NCBI GenBank assembly: GCA_025363375.1
Contig: JANYDZ010000049.1
Span: forward strand, 1-22,562
DNA: 22,562 nucleotides
From: Hyphomicrobiales bacterium
GTDB taxonomy: Bacteria; Pseudomonadota; Alphaproteobacteria; Rhizobiales; Beijerinckiaceae
Reading direction: 5' to 3'
Made by a program: the position numbers and the translations under genes. Within the stretch, counting starts at the first letter, position 1. Each line of letters begins with the position of its first letter. The notes below the pieces were generated by a model. The model saw nothing but the letters and a program-made list of their open reading frames with translations. It was not told the origin of the DNA and did not search any database. Below, piece after piece: positions 7,335 to 13,628 of this stretch.

Positions 7335-7363
7335 ATTAAAGGTGACGGAATTGCAACAGTCAA
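7335..7363 (-). promoter_or_regulatory. Strong predicted sigma-70-type promoter for the 80-residue gene
   Basis: On the minus strand TTGACT (7358-7363) and TTTAAT (7335-7340) are separated by exactly 17 bases; each matches the consensus at five of six positions. The predicted start is about 45 bases before the ATG at 7286. Two AT-rich 16-bp repeats abut the -35 on its upstream side. Confidence 0.65.
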
Positions 7364-7393
7364 GGTAAAAATTTGACAAGGTAAAAATTTGAC
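7362..7393. repeat. Perfect 16-bp tandem duplication upstream of the promoter
   Basis: AAGGTAAAAATTTGAC occurs twice head to tail (7362-7377, 7378-7393), followed by the AT-rich ACAAAATTTT-like flank. On the minus strand the units read GTCAAATTTTTACCTT, so TTGTCA recurs above the real -35 TTGACT. The position fits an UP-like element or a pair of regulator sites. Confidence 0.85.
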
Positions 7394-7481
7394 AAAATTT
7401 TCGCCGCCGCCCACAAGTGAGAACGGGCTCCGGTTTCGAAGCTGTTTGCAGCCATTGAAACGATCCGAGCGGGCAAATCGC

Positions 7482-7539
7482 CAATCGGCGGCGCTTTCGC
7501 GCACGTAAGCCAATCGGCGGCGCTTTCGCGCACGTAAGC
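7482..7539. repeat. Perfect 29-bp tandem duplication in the same intergenic region
   Basis: A 29-base unit beginning CAATCGGCGGCG and ending CACGTAAGC is repeated without a mismatch at 7482-7510 and 7511-7539. Each unit holds a small inverted repeat GCGC-TTTC-GCGC. It lies in the 334-base gap (7287-7620) between divergent genes. A perfect 14-bp palindrome, GTGCGCCGGCGCAC (7564-7577), lies between it and the downstream gene. No gene was supported in the gap. Confidence 0.9.
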
Positions 7540-7620
7540 AAAGAATCCCGAAACCAGCGCGATGTGCGCCGGCGCACTTGTTGAAACGCGCGTCGCGCTT
7601 CAAGGTGGCGGGAGCCGCAA

Positions 7621-8874
7621 ATGGAGACAAACATGAACATCGCCAGCCCGCGTCTGAAACTTGCTTTCGCCTTCGTTTTGGCTGGCGCCGCGAGTCCTGC
7701 GGCCCTTGCCCAGAGCGCCAATGTTACGGTTGAAAACTTGTCCGTGCCTGGCAAGGACAAGGGGACGCTGCTTTACAAGCGAATCGACGTCGTCGGCACA
7801 AATCTCACAAAGGACGAAGTGGCAAAACTGTTTTCCGGCGCAAGCAAGGATGAATCCGCCGCGCTCGCGAAGAAATTGAAAGCGGAAAAAATCAGCATTG
7901 CCGAAGCGTTGCTGACCGGGCCGGATTCGAGCGTCGCCATGCGCGATTTTCTGGCGACCGGCGTCAGCGACGGCAGAATCGCCAGCGCGACATTGAAGAG
8001 CGTCGAGGGCAAGGGAAAATCAAAAGGCGGAGACGTCGCTTTCAAGTCCGGAGCGATTGAGATGCAGGGCCTCGTCTTTACAAGCATGCTTGCGGCGGCG
8101 GCCAGCGGCGATATCGGAGAAATGGCGCCCCAGGTCGGCAAGCTCAACTGGACAGGCTTTGAGGCAACTGTGCCCGATGAAAGCACCAAGCCCACGGCGC
8201 CTGGCGGCAATCTTTTCAAGATTTCGCTGGGTTCGTTGACGGCGGAGGGAACCTACGACGGGGAGGTTCCGGTCAAGGGCAGGGCGGAGGCGAAGAGTTT
8301 GATTGTCGAGCCGCCCAAAGGGTCGGAGATGGGCAAGGCGCTCGCCTCCTTTGGCTACGACAAAATCAATTTGGGATTCGTTGCGTCCGGGGACTACGAC
8401 AAGGGGAAGAAAACCTATAACCTCGACAATTTCACTGTCTCCGGCGTCAACGCGGGCTCGCTCGCCATAAAGCTCCTGCTCGGCGGCGTCGATCCCTCGA
8501 TCTTCAGCGCGAAGAAGGACGTCAAAATGGCGGGGTTCATGGGCGCCGACATATCGAGCCTGTCGCTGCGCTTTGACAACAATGGTCTGTTCGACAAGGC
8601 CGTCGATTATTTCGCCAAACAGCAGAAGAAACAGCCGGCCGCCGTGAAACAGGAGTGGGGCGGCTTTGTCCAGATCATTCCGGTCATGCTCGGCGGCGAT
8701 CCCGCCGGCGCGAAAATCGCCGATGCCGCCGGCAGGTTTATCGCGACGCCGAAAAGCTTCTCGATATCCTTGAAGGCCAAAGGCGCGCCGCTGAAGTTCA
8801 TGGATTTAATGAGCATCAGGGATCCGCAGGCCTTGTTGAAGCGCGTCGATGTTGACGCGGCCGCCGGACAATAA
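7621..8874 (+). CDS. Exported hypothetical protein, 417 residues
   Basis: I do not recognise the family. The protein begins with a clear signal peptide (RLKLAFAFVLAGAASPAALA, cleavage near residue 30), so it is probably periplasmic or outer-membrane associated. The rest is Lys/Gly/Ala/Asp rich with alternating hydrophobic residues (for example VTVENLSVPGKDKGTLLYKRIDV and FNLDNFTV-like strands), suggesting a beta-rich fold. There are no Cys residues and no obvious catalytic motif. Two starts are possible: ATG 7621 (GGGAG six bases upstream) and ATG 7633 (GGAG six bases upstream); the signal peptide is intact from either. The agmatinase ATG follows 13 bases after the stop, so the two may share a transcript. 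Coding status is secure, function unknown. Confidence 0.85.
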   Translation: METNMNIASPRLKLAFAFVLAGAASPAALAQSANVTVENLSVPGKDKGTLLYKRIDVVGTNLTKDEVAKLFSGASKDESAALAKKLKAEKISIAEALLTGPDSSVAMRDFLATGVSDGRIASATLKSVEGKGKSKGGDVAFKSGAIEMQGLVFTSMLAAAASGDIGEMAPQVGKLNWTGFEATVPDESTKPTAPGGNLFKISLGSLTAEGTYDGEVPVKGRAEAKSLIVEPPKGSEMGKALASFGYDKINLGFVASGDYDKGKKTYNLDNFTVSGVNAGSLAIKLLLGGVDPSIFSAKKDVKMAGFMGADISSLSLRFDNNGLFDKAVDYFAKQQKKQPAAVKQEWGGFVQIIPVMLGGDPAGAKIADAAGRFIATPKSFSISLKAKGAPLKFMDLMSIRDPQALLKRVDVDAAAGQ

Positions 8875-8887
8875 GCATGATCGGGGC

Positions 8888-9835
8888 ATGAACGATACGC
8901 CCATCGACAACGCCATCGGAGGACCGCTTACCGGCGGATCGCTTGAGCCGACTTTCGCCGGCGCGATGTCGTTTATGCGCCGTCGCTTCAGCAAGGAGAT
9001 CGGCGCGGCGGACGTGGTTGTGTGGGGCGTGCCTTTCGATTGCGCCGCTTCCAATCGTCCCGGCGCCCGATTTGGTCCCGGCGCCATACGCCGCGCCTCC
9101 GCGATTTTCGACGGCGATCCGCAATATCCCTCCCTGCGCGATCCTTTCGCGCGGATGCGCGTGATCGACGTGGGCGATTGCTACTTTGAATACGAGCGCA
9201 TCGCCTTGGCGCCCGGCGCGATCGAGGCGCAGGCGCGTCAGATGATCGAAGCCGGCGTTCACCTCGTCAGTCTCGGCGGCGATCATTTCGTCACGCTGCC
9301 GCTGTTGCGGGCCCATGCGGAAAAGCACGGCCGGCTTGCGCTGGTCCAGTTCGACGCGCATCAGGACACGTGGGACGACGACGGCACGAAAATGTCGCAC
9401 GGCACGTTTGTCACGCGCGCCGTCGCCGAAGGTCTGATCGATCCGGCGCGCTCCATCCAGCTTGGCGTGCGCACCGTCGCGCCGCGCGACTACGGCATCG
9501 AAATTGTCGATGCCGACACGTGCCTCGCGCTGGGCGCGGGCGGCATGGCCGCGCGCATTCGCGCCCGCGTGGGGTCGGGCGCCGCCTACCTGACCTTCGA
9601 CATCGACGCGCTCGATCCCGCCTTTGCGCCGGGCACGGGGACTCCTGTCGCCGGTGGTTTGACTTCGGCGATGGCGTTGGGCGCAATATGGCAAACGCGG
9701 GAACTCGACTGGCGCGGCATGGACGTTGTGGAAGTCGCGCCCGCCTACGATCATTCCGAGATTACCGCCATCGCCGCGGCGAGCGTCGCGCAGCGGTATA
9801 TGCAGGGCCTCGCGGAAAAATTCGCGCCGCGTTAA
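8888..9835 (+). CDS. speB: Agmatinase / ureohydrolase family protein
   Basis: A 315-residue cytoplasmic binuclear-manganese hydrolase. Agmatinase converts agmatine to putrescine and urea. All metal-binding motifs are present: GGDH (His133), DAHQD (Asp156, His158, Asp160) and FDIDALDP (Asp238, Asp240), followed by APGTGTPVAGG. SHGT at 170-173 and the PGARFGPGAIR segment (58-68) are also family features. Length is normal. The ATG at 8888 is favoured because the alignable family region begins soon after it; an in-frame ATG at 8849 would overlap the upstream gene. The ribosome binding site is weak. The family also includes guanidinobutyrase and guanidinase, so substrate is not certain. Proximity to argC fits arginine/polyamine metabolism. 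Confidence 0.9.
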   Translation: MNDTPIDNAIGGPLTGGSLEPTFAGAMSFMRRRFSKEIGAADVVVWGVPFDCAASNRPGARFGPGAIRRASAIFDGDPQYPSLRDPFARMRVIDVGDCYFEYERIALAPGAIEAQARQMIEAGVHLVSLGGDHFVTLPLLRAHAEKHGRLALVQFDAHQDTWDDDGTKMSHGTFVTRAVAEGLIDPARSIQLGVRTVAPRDYGIEIVDADTCLALGAGGMAARIRARVGSGAAYLTFDIDALDPAFAPGTGTPVAGGLTSAMALGAIWQTRELDWRGMDVVEVAPAYDHSEITAIAAASVAQRYMQGLAEKFAPR

Positions 9836-9966
9836 GGCTGGTTTTTTGCCGCGACAACAACGTCTTGCGCGGGTCGTCGGGGCGCGGCGCAAATGACCAC
9901 ACAATGCAGCGCGCGCGCGTCGCGCGACAATCGGCGTGGGCGCCGAAACAGGGCCGCAAAACATTT

Positions 9967-10006
9967 CGCGGACCGGGCTTTTCAAACGTGATCGCGCAAA
10001 CCCGGT
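9967..10006. other. Imperfect stem-loop in the speB-argC intergenic region
   Basis: The 288-base gap 9836-10123 contains no gene I can support. It holds a long inverted repeat, CGCG(G)ACCGGG (9967-9977) with CCCGGTCGCG (from 10001, extending to 10010), ten paired bases with one bulge and a 23-base loop. It sits 15 bases before the 13-bp repeat array. It may be a transcript hairpin or a protein site; no T-run follows. Confidence 0.4.
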
Positions 10007-10024
10007 CGCGACGGCGTTGAATTC

Positions 10025-10079
10025 TGCAAACTTGACTTGCAAACCTGATTTGCAAACCTGACTTGCAAACTTGACTTGC
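10025..10079. repeat. Four tandem 13-bp repeats upstream of argC
   Basis: Four complete 13-base units with consensus TGCAAACYTGAYT lie head to tail at 10025-10037, 10038-10050, 10051-10063 and 10064-10076, plus a partial TGC. Units 1 and 4 are identical; units 2 and 3 differ from them by one or two transitions. The array ends 45 bases before the argC ATG. Each unit except the second contains TGACTTGC at its junction, and TTGACT occurs twice. It could be a cooperative operator or promoter-proximal iteron array. The constant 13-base spacing and near-identity make it real as a repeat; the function is inferred. Confidence 0.88.
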
Positions 10080-10123
10080 GCCGCGTCCTGTTTCAATCGG
10101 GCCGCGACACACGGAGCGGGCCC

Positions 10124-11050
10124 ATGAGCGCGAAAATATTTATCGATGGCGAGGCCGGCACGACGGGCCTGCTGATCCGCGATCTGCTCGGCGCGCGCGA
10201 GGATGTCGAACTCGTCTCCATCGCGCCGGAAAAGCGCAAGGACCGCGCGGCCAAGAAGGAACTGATGGCGGGCGTCGATCTCGTCATCCTCTGTCTTCCC
10301 GACGACGCCGCAAAAGAGACCGTCGCGCTCGCCGATGAATTGGGCGAGGCAGCCCCCAAAATTCTCGACGCCTCCACCGCGCATCGGATAGCGCCCGGCT
10401 GGGTCTATGGTTTTCCCGAGCTTGAGGCGGGGCAGGGCGCGGCGATCGCGGCTGCCCGGCGCGTCGCCAATCCCGGCTGTTACGCGACCGGCGCAATTGC
10501 CTTGCTGCGGCCCCTGATCGACGCGCGCATGATCGCGCCGGATGCTCCGGTTACCATCAACGCCGTCTCCGGCTACAGCGGCGGGGGCAAGTCGATGATC
10601 GCCGATTACGAAGCGCGCAGGGCGCCGGATTTCGAACTTTACGCGCTGGGGCTTGAGCACAAGCACATGGGCGAAATCCAGCGCTGGTCAAAGCTGGAGC
10701 GGCGCGCGCTGTTTGTGCCTTCAGTGGCGGATTTCCGTCAGGGCATGCTCGTGTCGATTCCGTTGCATCTCGATTTTCTGCCCGGCGATTTCACCGGGGA
10801 GGATTTCGAAAAAGCGTTGTCCGCGCGCTACGACGGCCATGGGTTTGTGCGGGTCGTGCGCGCCGACGCGCTGGCAAAGGAGGGCGGCAAGCTTGAAGCC
10901 GAAGCGCTCAACGACACCAATCTCATGGAGCTGCGCGTCTACGCCAACGACAAGCGTGGGCATGTGCTGCTCGTGGCGAAACTCGACAATCTCGGCAAAG
11001 GCGCCTCGCGCGCGGCGGCGCAGAATCTGGGATTGATGCTAGGACTCTAG
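10124..11050 (+). CDS. argC: N-acetyl-gamma-glutamyl-phosphate reductase, short (type 2) form
   Basis: A 308-residue cytoplasmic NADPH-dependent enzyme of arginine biosynthesis that reduces N-acetylglutamyl phosphate to the semialdehyde. The Rossmann start is KIFIDGEAGTTGLLIRDLL (4-22), with LDASTAHR (81-88) and GFPEL (96-100). The catalytic Cys119 lies in ANPGCYATG, and SGYSGGGKSM (149-158) and EHKHMGEI (178-185) form the substrate/catalytic His region. The length near 310 and the GEAGTTG nucleotide loop indicate the short ArgC type rather than the 340-residue type. The start has GGAG seven bases upstream. It is preceded by a repeat array that may control it. argC is often close to rplM-rpsI in alphaproteobacteria, but here several genes intervene. 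Confidence 0.95.
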   Translation: MSAKIFIDGEAGTTGLLIRDLLGAREDVELVSIAPEKRKDRAAKKELMAGVDLVILCLPDDAAKETVALADELGEAAPKILDASTAHRIAPGWVYGFPELEAGQGAAIAAARRVANPGCYATGAIALLRPLIDARMIAPDAPVTINAVSGYSGGGKSMIADYEARRAPDFELYALGLEHKHMGEIQRWSKLERRALFVPSVADFRQGMLVSIPLHLDFLPGDFTGEDFEKALSARYDGHGFVRVVRADALAKEGGKLEAEALNDTNLMELRVYANDKRGHVLLVAKLDNLGKGASRAAAQNLGLMLGL

Positions 11051-11067
11051 GTCAGCCGGCGTTCCGC

Positions 11068-11104
11068 AAACGAAAAGCGCGGCCCCGGAAACCGGTCGCC
11101 GCGC
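11068..11104 (-). terminator. Intrinsic terminator of the secreted repeat-protein gene
   Basis: The stem GCGCGGC (11077-11083) pairs with GCCGCGC (11098-11104), with an inner CCGG-AAA-CCGG stem. On the minus strand it is followed by TTTTCGTTT. It lies 22 bases beyond the stop of the minus-strand gene. It may also slow transcription from argC, which converges on it. Confidence 0.65.
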
Positions 11105-11126
11105 CTGGTCTATTATCGCGAAAACC

Positions 11127-11726
11127 TTATTCGCAATGGCAGGTCTTCGTATAGGTCTGGTAGACCGTCGTCGGCACCTGTTCGACGCGCTGCACGGTCT
11201 GGTAGCTCGTCACGGGCACCTGATGCTGAGTGGTGACGGCTTGTTGATGTACCACCGGGACTTGGTGACTTCGGTATTCGGTGCGGTAGGTCATCACGGG
11301 AACCTGATGCGCCGTCTGTACAGTCTGGTAGCTGGTCACGGGCACGTAGCTGGTGCGCTCGACGGTCTGGTAGCTTTGCACGGGCACCTGATAGGAACGG
11401 GTGACGTTCTGATAAACCGTGGTCGGCGCCTGATAGGTGCGGGTATAGGTTTGCGGCTGCGAATAGACCGTCGGCTGATAGTCCGCCTGTTCGTAGGCGG
11501 GCTGCGCATAGCCGTATCCGGGGGCGGCAAACCGGCGCGCGCCATAGGCGTATCCAACAGAGCGATGCATCCGCCGATGCGCCGCGTAACCATGCGCAGC
11601 CATGGGCGCGTGCATCATCTGGCGACCGGCGTAGTGGCGTTGGCCGGCTTCGGCGGCGCCCGCCAGAAGACTGGCAGACGCGCCAACGGCCGCAGCCAGC
11701 GCGAAGTGTTTTAAATTGCTGATCAT
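11127..11726 (-). CDS. Secreted Tyr/Gln-rich protein with seven 14-residue repeats
   Basis: A 199-residue exported protein of unknown function. Residues 1-27 are a signal peptide (LAGAAEAG end). Residues 28-94 are a His/Met/Tyr/Ala-rich linker. Residues 95-192 are exactly seven head-to-tail 14-residue repeats with consensus close to xRSHQVPVxSYQTV, in perfect register with no gaps. The protein ends TKTCHCE, with two Cys that could bind metal or form a disulfide. The alternating polar/hydrophobic pattern suggests stacked beta strands. The start is set by AGGAG seven bases before the ATG at 11724-11726. An intrinsic terminator follows. The next genes upstream on the same strand are a small membrane protein and a FAH hydrolase. 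A surface or matrix role is plausible but unproven. Confidence 0.85.
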   Translation of the reverse strand: MISNLKHFALAAAVGASASLLAGAAEAGQRHYAGRQMMHAPMAAHGYAAHRRMHRSVGYAYGARRFAAPGYGYAQPAYEQADYQPTVYSQPQTYTRTYQAPTTVYQNVTRSYQVPVQSYQTVERTSYVPVTSYQTVQTAHQVPVMTYRTEYRSHQVPVVHQQAVTTQHQVPVTSYQTVQRVEQVPTTVYQTYTKTCHCE

Positions 11727-11760
11727 GAGGCAACTCCTGTTACAAACTGAACCGTCGGCG

Positions 11761-11777
11761 TCCCGCAAAACGCGGGA
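11761..11777. promoter_or_regulatory. Inverted repeat in the leader of the repeat-protein gene
   Basis: TCCCGC-AAAAC-GCGGGA is a perfect 6-bp inverted repeat with a 5-base loop, 35 bases upstream of the ATG at 11726. It could be a leader hairpin or an operator. No clear promoter was seen next to it. Confidence 0.35.
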
Positions 11778-11823
11778 TATGTCCGACAATGAGACGCCAG
11801 GAGGCGCCCATGCCGATATTTTG

Positions 11824-11895
11824 CAAGGCTTGGTCCAACGACAAGGCCTAATTCAGCGGCAAGGCTTGATTCAGCGCCAAGGTCTGGTCCGTTGG
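11824..11895. repeat. Four tandem 18-bp repeats between two minus-strand genes
   Basis: Units start at 11824, 11842, 11860 and 11878, with consensus near CAAGGCYTGRTYCAGCGN. The two inner units are nearly identical (ATTCAGCG core); the two outer units share GGTCC. The outer edges carry CCAACG (11835-11840) and CGTTGG (11890-11895), so the array ends can pair with each other. The array lies in the 186-base gap between the repeat-protein and membrane-protein genes. Its 18-base period would encode a hexapeptide repeat (QGLIQR) on the plus strand, but that frame is not convincing as a gene. Confidence 0.85.
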
Positions 11896-11912
11896 AAGCT
11901 GGCGGCGCAGAT

Positions 11913-12218
11913 TCAGTTCGCTTGCGGACGCGCGCGCGCGCCGATCTTGCCAACGCAAATACAAGCCGTGCAAGCCAGCGCCAGGCAAATGATCGCCGCC
12001 GCCGCCAACGCGGCCATGTCGGTGCCCTGTCCCGTGAGCGCGCCTGACGCGAGTTTCACGATCCAGCGGCCCACAACGGCGCCCTTGTCCGACAGGAATT
12101 GGCCCAGAGCGTCCAGAGACCTGCCGGCGTCCTGTCGCCCACTTGTATGGGCGCCCAACACGACCGCCAGAAACACGAGACTGAATAGAGTGCCTGCTTT
12201 CGACGACAGATCGCGCAT
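11913..12218 (-). CDS. Small two-helix membrane protein, hypothetical
   Basis: A 101-residue protein with two hydrophobic segments: residues 10-24 (TLFSLVFLAVVLGAH) and 68-90 (DMAALAAAAIICLALACTACICV). Both are long enough to span a membrane; the first could be a signal peptide. The second helix is Cys-rich (Cys78, 83, 86, 88). The connecting region (25-65) is polar and would face one side of the membrane. The ATG at 12216-12218 has GGAGG eight bases upstream, which strongly supports coding. It follows the FAH hydrolase on the same strand after 188 bases. I do not recognise the family. Confidence rests on the ribosome binding site and plausible topology. Confidence 0.65.
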   Translation of the reverse strand: MRDLSSKAGTLFSLVFLAVVLGAHTSGRQDAGRSLDALGQFLSDKGAVVGRWIVKLASGALTGQGTDMAALAAAAIICLALACTACICVGKIGARARPQAN

Positions 12219-12406
12219 GCTACAGGCCTCCGTCCATCCGCCGCGCTTGCGCGGCCGCCTTGCATCGGAGCCAGAAGATCAGAAAGGTTCTTAAGGCGCA
12301 TTAAGCCATCAGCGCGAAATTTACGCGAATTTGACGCGCGATCAGCCGCTTCAGCGGAGGTCCGAAGCGCTGGAGCCAACGCGCCGGACGCTCCCGTTCC
12401 GGCAGT

Positions 12407-13261
12407 TCAGACGGTTTTCGTCCAGGCGACGACCCGGCTGGCCTGTTCGCCCAGTGCTTCCACGCCGCACCGGATGGTGTCGCCGGCCTTGAGAAAATTC
12501 GGAGGCTTGCGGCCAAGCGCCACTCCCGCCGGCGTTCCCGTGGTGATGACGTCGCCCGGGTCGAGCTGCATGAACTGCGACACGTAGGAGACGATGTGCT
12601 TCAGGCTGAAAATCATTTTCGACGTATTGCCGGTTTGCTGGCGCGCGCCGTTCACATCGAGCCACAGATCCAGCTTTTGTGGGTCCCTGATCTCGTCGGG
12701 CGTCACCAGCCAGGGGCCAAGCGGGCCAAATGTCGGGCAGCTCTTGCCCTTGACCCATTGTCCCGACCGCTCGACCTGGTATTCGCGCTCGGACACGTCG
12801 TTGCAGACGCAGAAACCAGCGATATGGCTCATCGCGTCGCTTTCCTTGATGTAGGAACCGCGGGTGCCGATGACTATGGCGATCTCGATTTCCCAATCGC
12901 CCTTTACCGAGCCCTTGGGCAGAATAATATCGTCATTGGGACCGGAAATACTGTTCTGCGCCTTGTTGAAGATGATCGGTTCTTTCGGGATCTGCATGCC
13001 CGCTTCATTCGCGTGGTCGTGATAGTTCAGCCCGATGGCGATGAAATTGCCGGGCTGGCCTACGCAAGAGCCGAGACGAGGCGTTCCGCGGACAAGCTTC
13101 AGGGTCGCCGGGCGCAGGCGCGCCAGCTTGCGCATGTTTTTCGACGAAAGATGTTCACCGGCAAAATCCGGGATGACATCGCTAAGATCGCGCACGCGCC
13201 CGTCGGGATCAATCAGACCTGGTTTTTCCTTGCCGGGCTTGCCGTAACGAACGAGTTTCAT
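12407..13261 (-). CDS. Fumarylacetoacetate hydrolase (FAH) family protein, ureidoglycolate lyase-like
   Basis: A 284-residue cytoplasmic metal-dependent enzyme of the FAH superfamily, which cleaves or hydrates 2-keto acids and related substrates. The N-terminal domain begins MKLVRYGKPGKEKPGLID. The catalytic domain carries FIAIGLNYHDHANEAG (73-88), PIIFNKAQNSISGPND (95-110), the metal-ligand region DWEIEIAIVIG (122-132; Glu124, Glu126), CNDVSERE (153-160; Asp155), KGKSCPTFGPLGPW (171-184) and ITTGTPAGVALG (239-250). The pattern resembles proteins annotated as ureidoglycolate lyase; other FAH reactions cannot be excluded. The start is chosen from GGAGG four bases before the ATG at 13259-13261 and the conserved N-terminus. 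No other purine-catabolism gene is nearby. Confidence 0.92.
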   Translation of the reverse strand: MKLVRYGKPGKEKPGLIDPDGRVRDLSDVIPDFAGEHLSSKNMRKLARLRPATLKLVRGTPRLGSCVGQPGNFIAIGLNYHDHANEAGMQIPKEPIIFNKAQNSISGPNDDIILPKGSVKGDWEIEIAIVIGTRGSYIKESDAMSHIAGFCVCNDVSEREYQVERSGQWVKGKSCPTFGPLGPWLVTPDEIRDPQKLDLWLDVNGARQQTGNTSKMIFSLKHIVSYVSQFMQLDPGDVITTGTPAGVALGRKPPNFLKAGDTIRCGVEALGEQASRVVAWTKTV

Positions 13262-13628
13262 GGGACCTCCAGATACTTTGACGCGGCGCTCGCCGGCGCC
13301 GCCGCACATATGCGCCAGCCCAACCTGTCTCCGCAATGTGGGACCGTGGCAAAACAGCTGTTTCTGCGTGACGCAATTGCAACACATTTCAACAATGTGA
13401 GGGCCTGGATTGCGCCAACCCAAAATGCAGCATGCTGACAAAGGCGAAGATTTGTAGAAAACGATCGTAAGATATTGTTTTTAATACATAAATATTAATC
13501 GAGGCGCGCGCCGGGGATGAACGGCTCGAGATCGGTTGCTTAGTGAACCAATTGCGGCGCATGCGTTTTCAGGTTTAGACAATAAGACGCGATACGATTT
13601 GAATCGTGACTATTGTGTGAGGGAACAA
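13262..13628. promoter_or_regulatory. Divergent intergenic region with an inverted repeat and an AT-rich core
   Basis: This 367-base gap separates the minus-strand FAH gene from the plus-strand FadL-type gene and holds no gene I can support. CACATT-TCAAC-AATGTG (13383-13399) is a perfect 6-bp inverted repeat. A strongly AT-rich stretch (about 13450-13500) contrasts with the surrounding GC-rich DNA and probably contains promoters. I could not assign a confident -35/-10 pair. Confidence 0.45.

Noticed and set aside
9899..9945. Alternating CG-rich tract as a possible Z-DNA or recombination site
   Set aside because: Short CG alternation is common in this high-GC sequence and has no supporting structure.
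10025..10079. CRISPR-like interpretation of the 13-bp and 18-bp arrays
   Set aside because: The units are directly adjacent with no spacers, are too short, and no cas gene is present.
8816..10666. 616-residue minus-strand open frame across speB, the repeats and argC
   Set aside because: It spans two conserved plus-strand genes and the intergenic iterons; its length results from high GC content.
11716..12294. Plus-strand frame with QGLIQR hexapeptide repeats
   Set aside because: The repeat is a consequence of the 18-bp DNA array; the rest is antisense to the small membrane protein and has no convincing start or domain.
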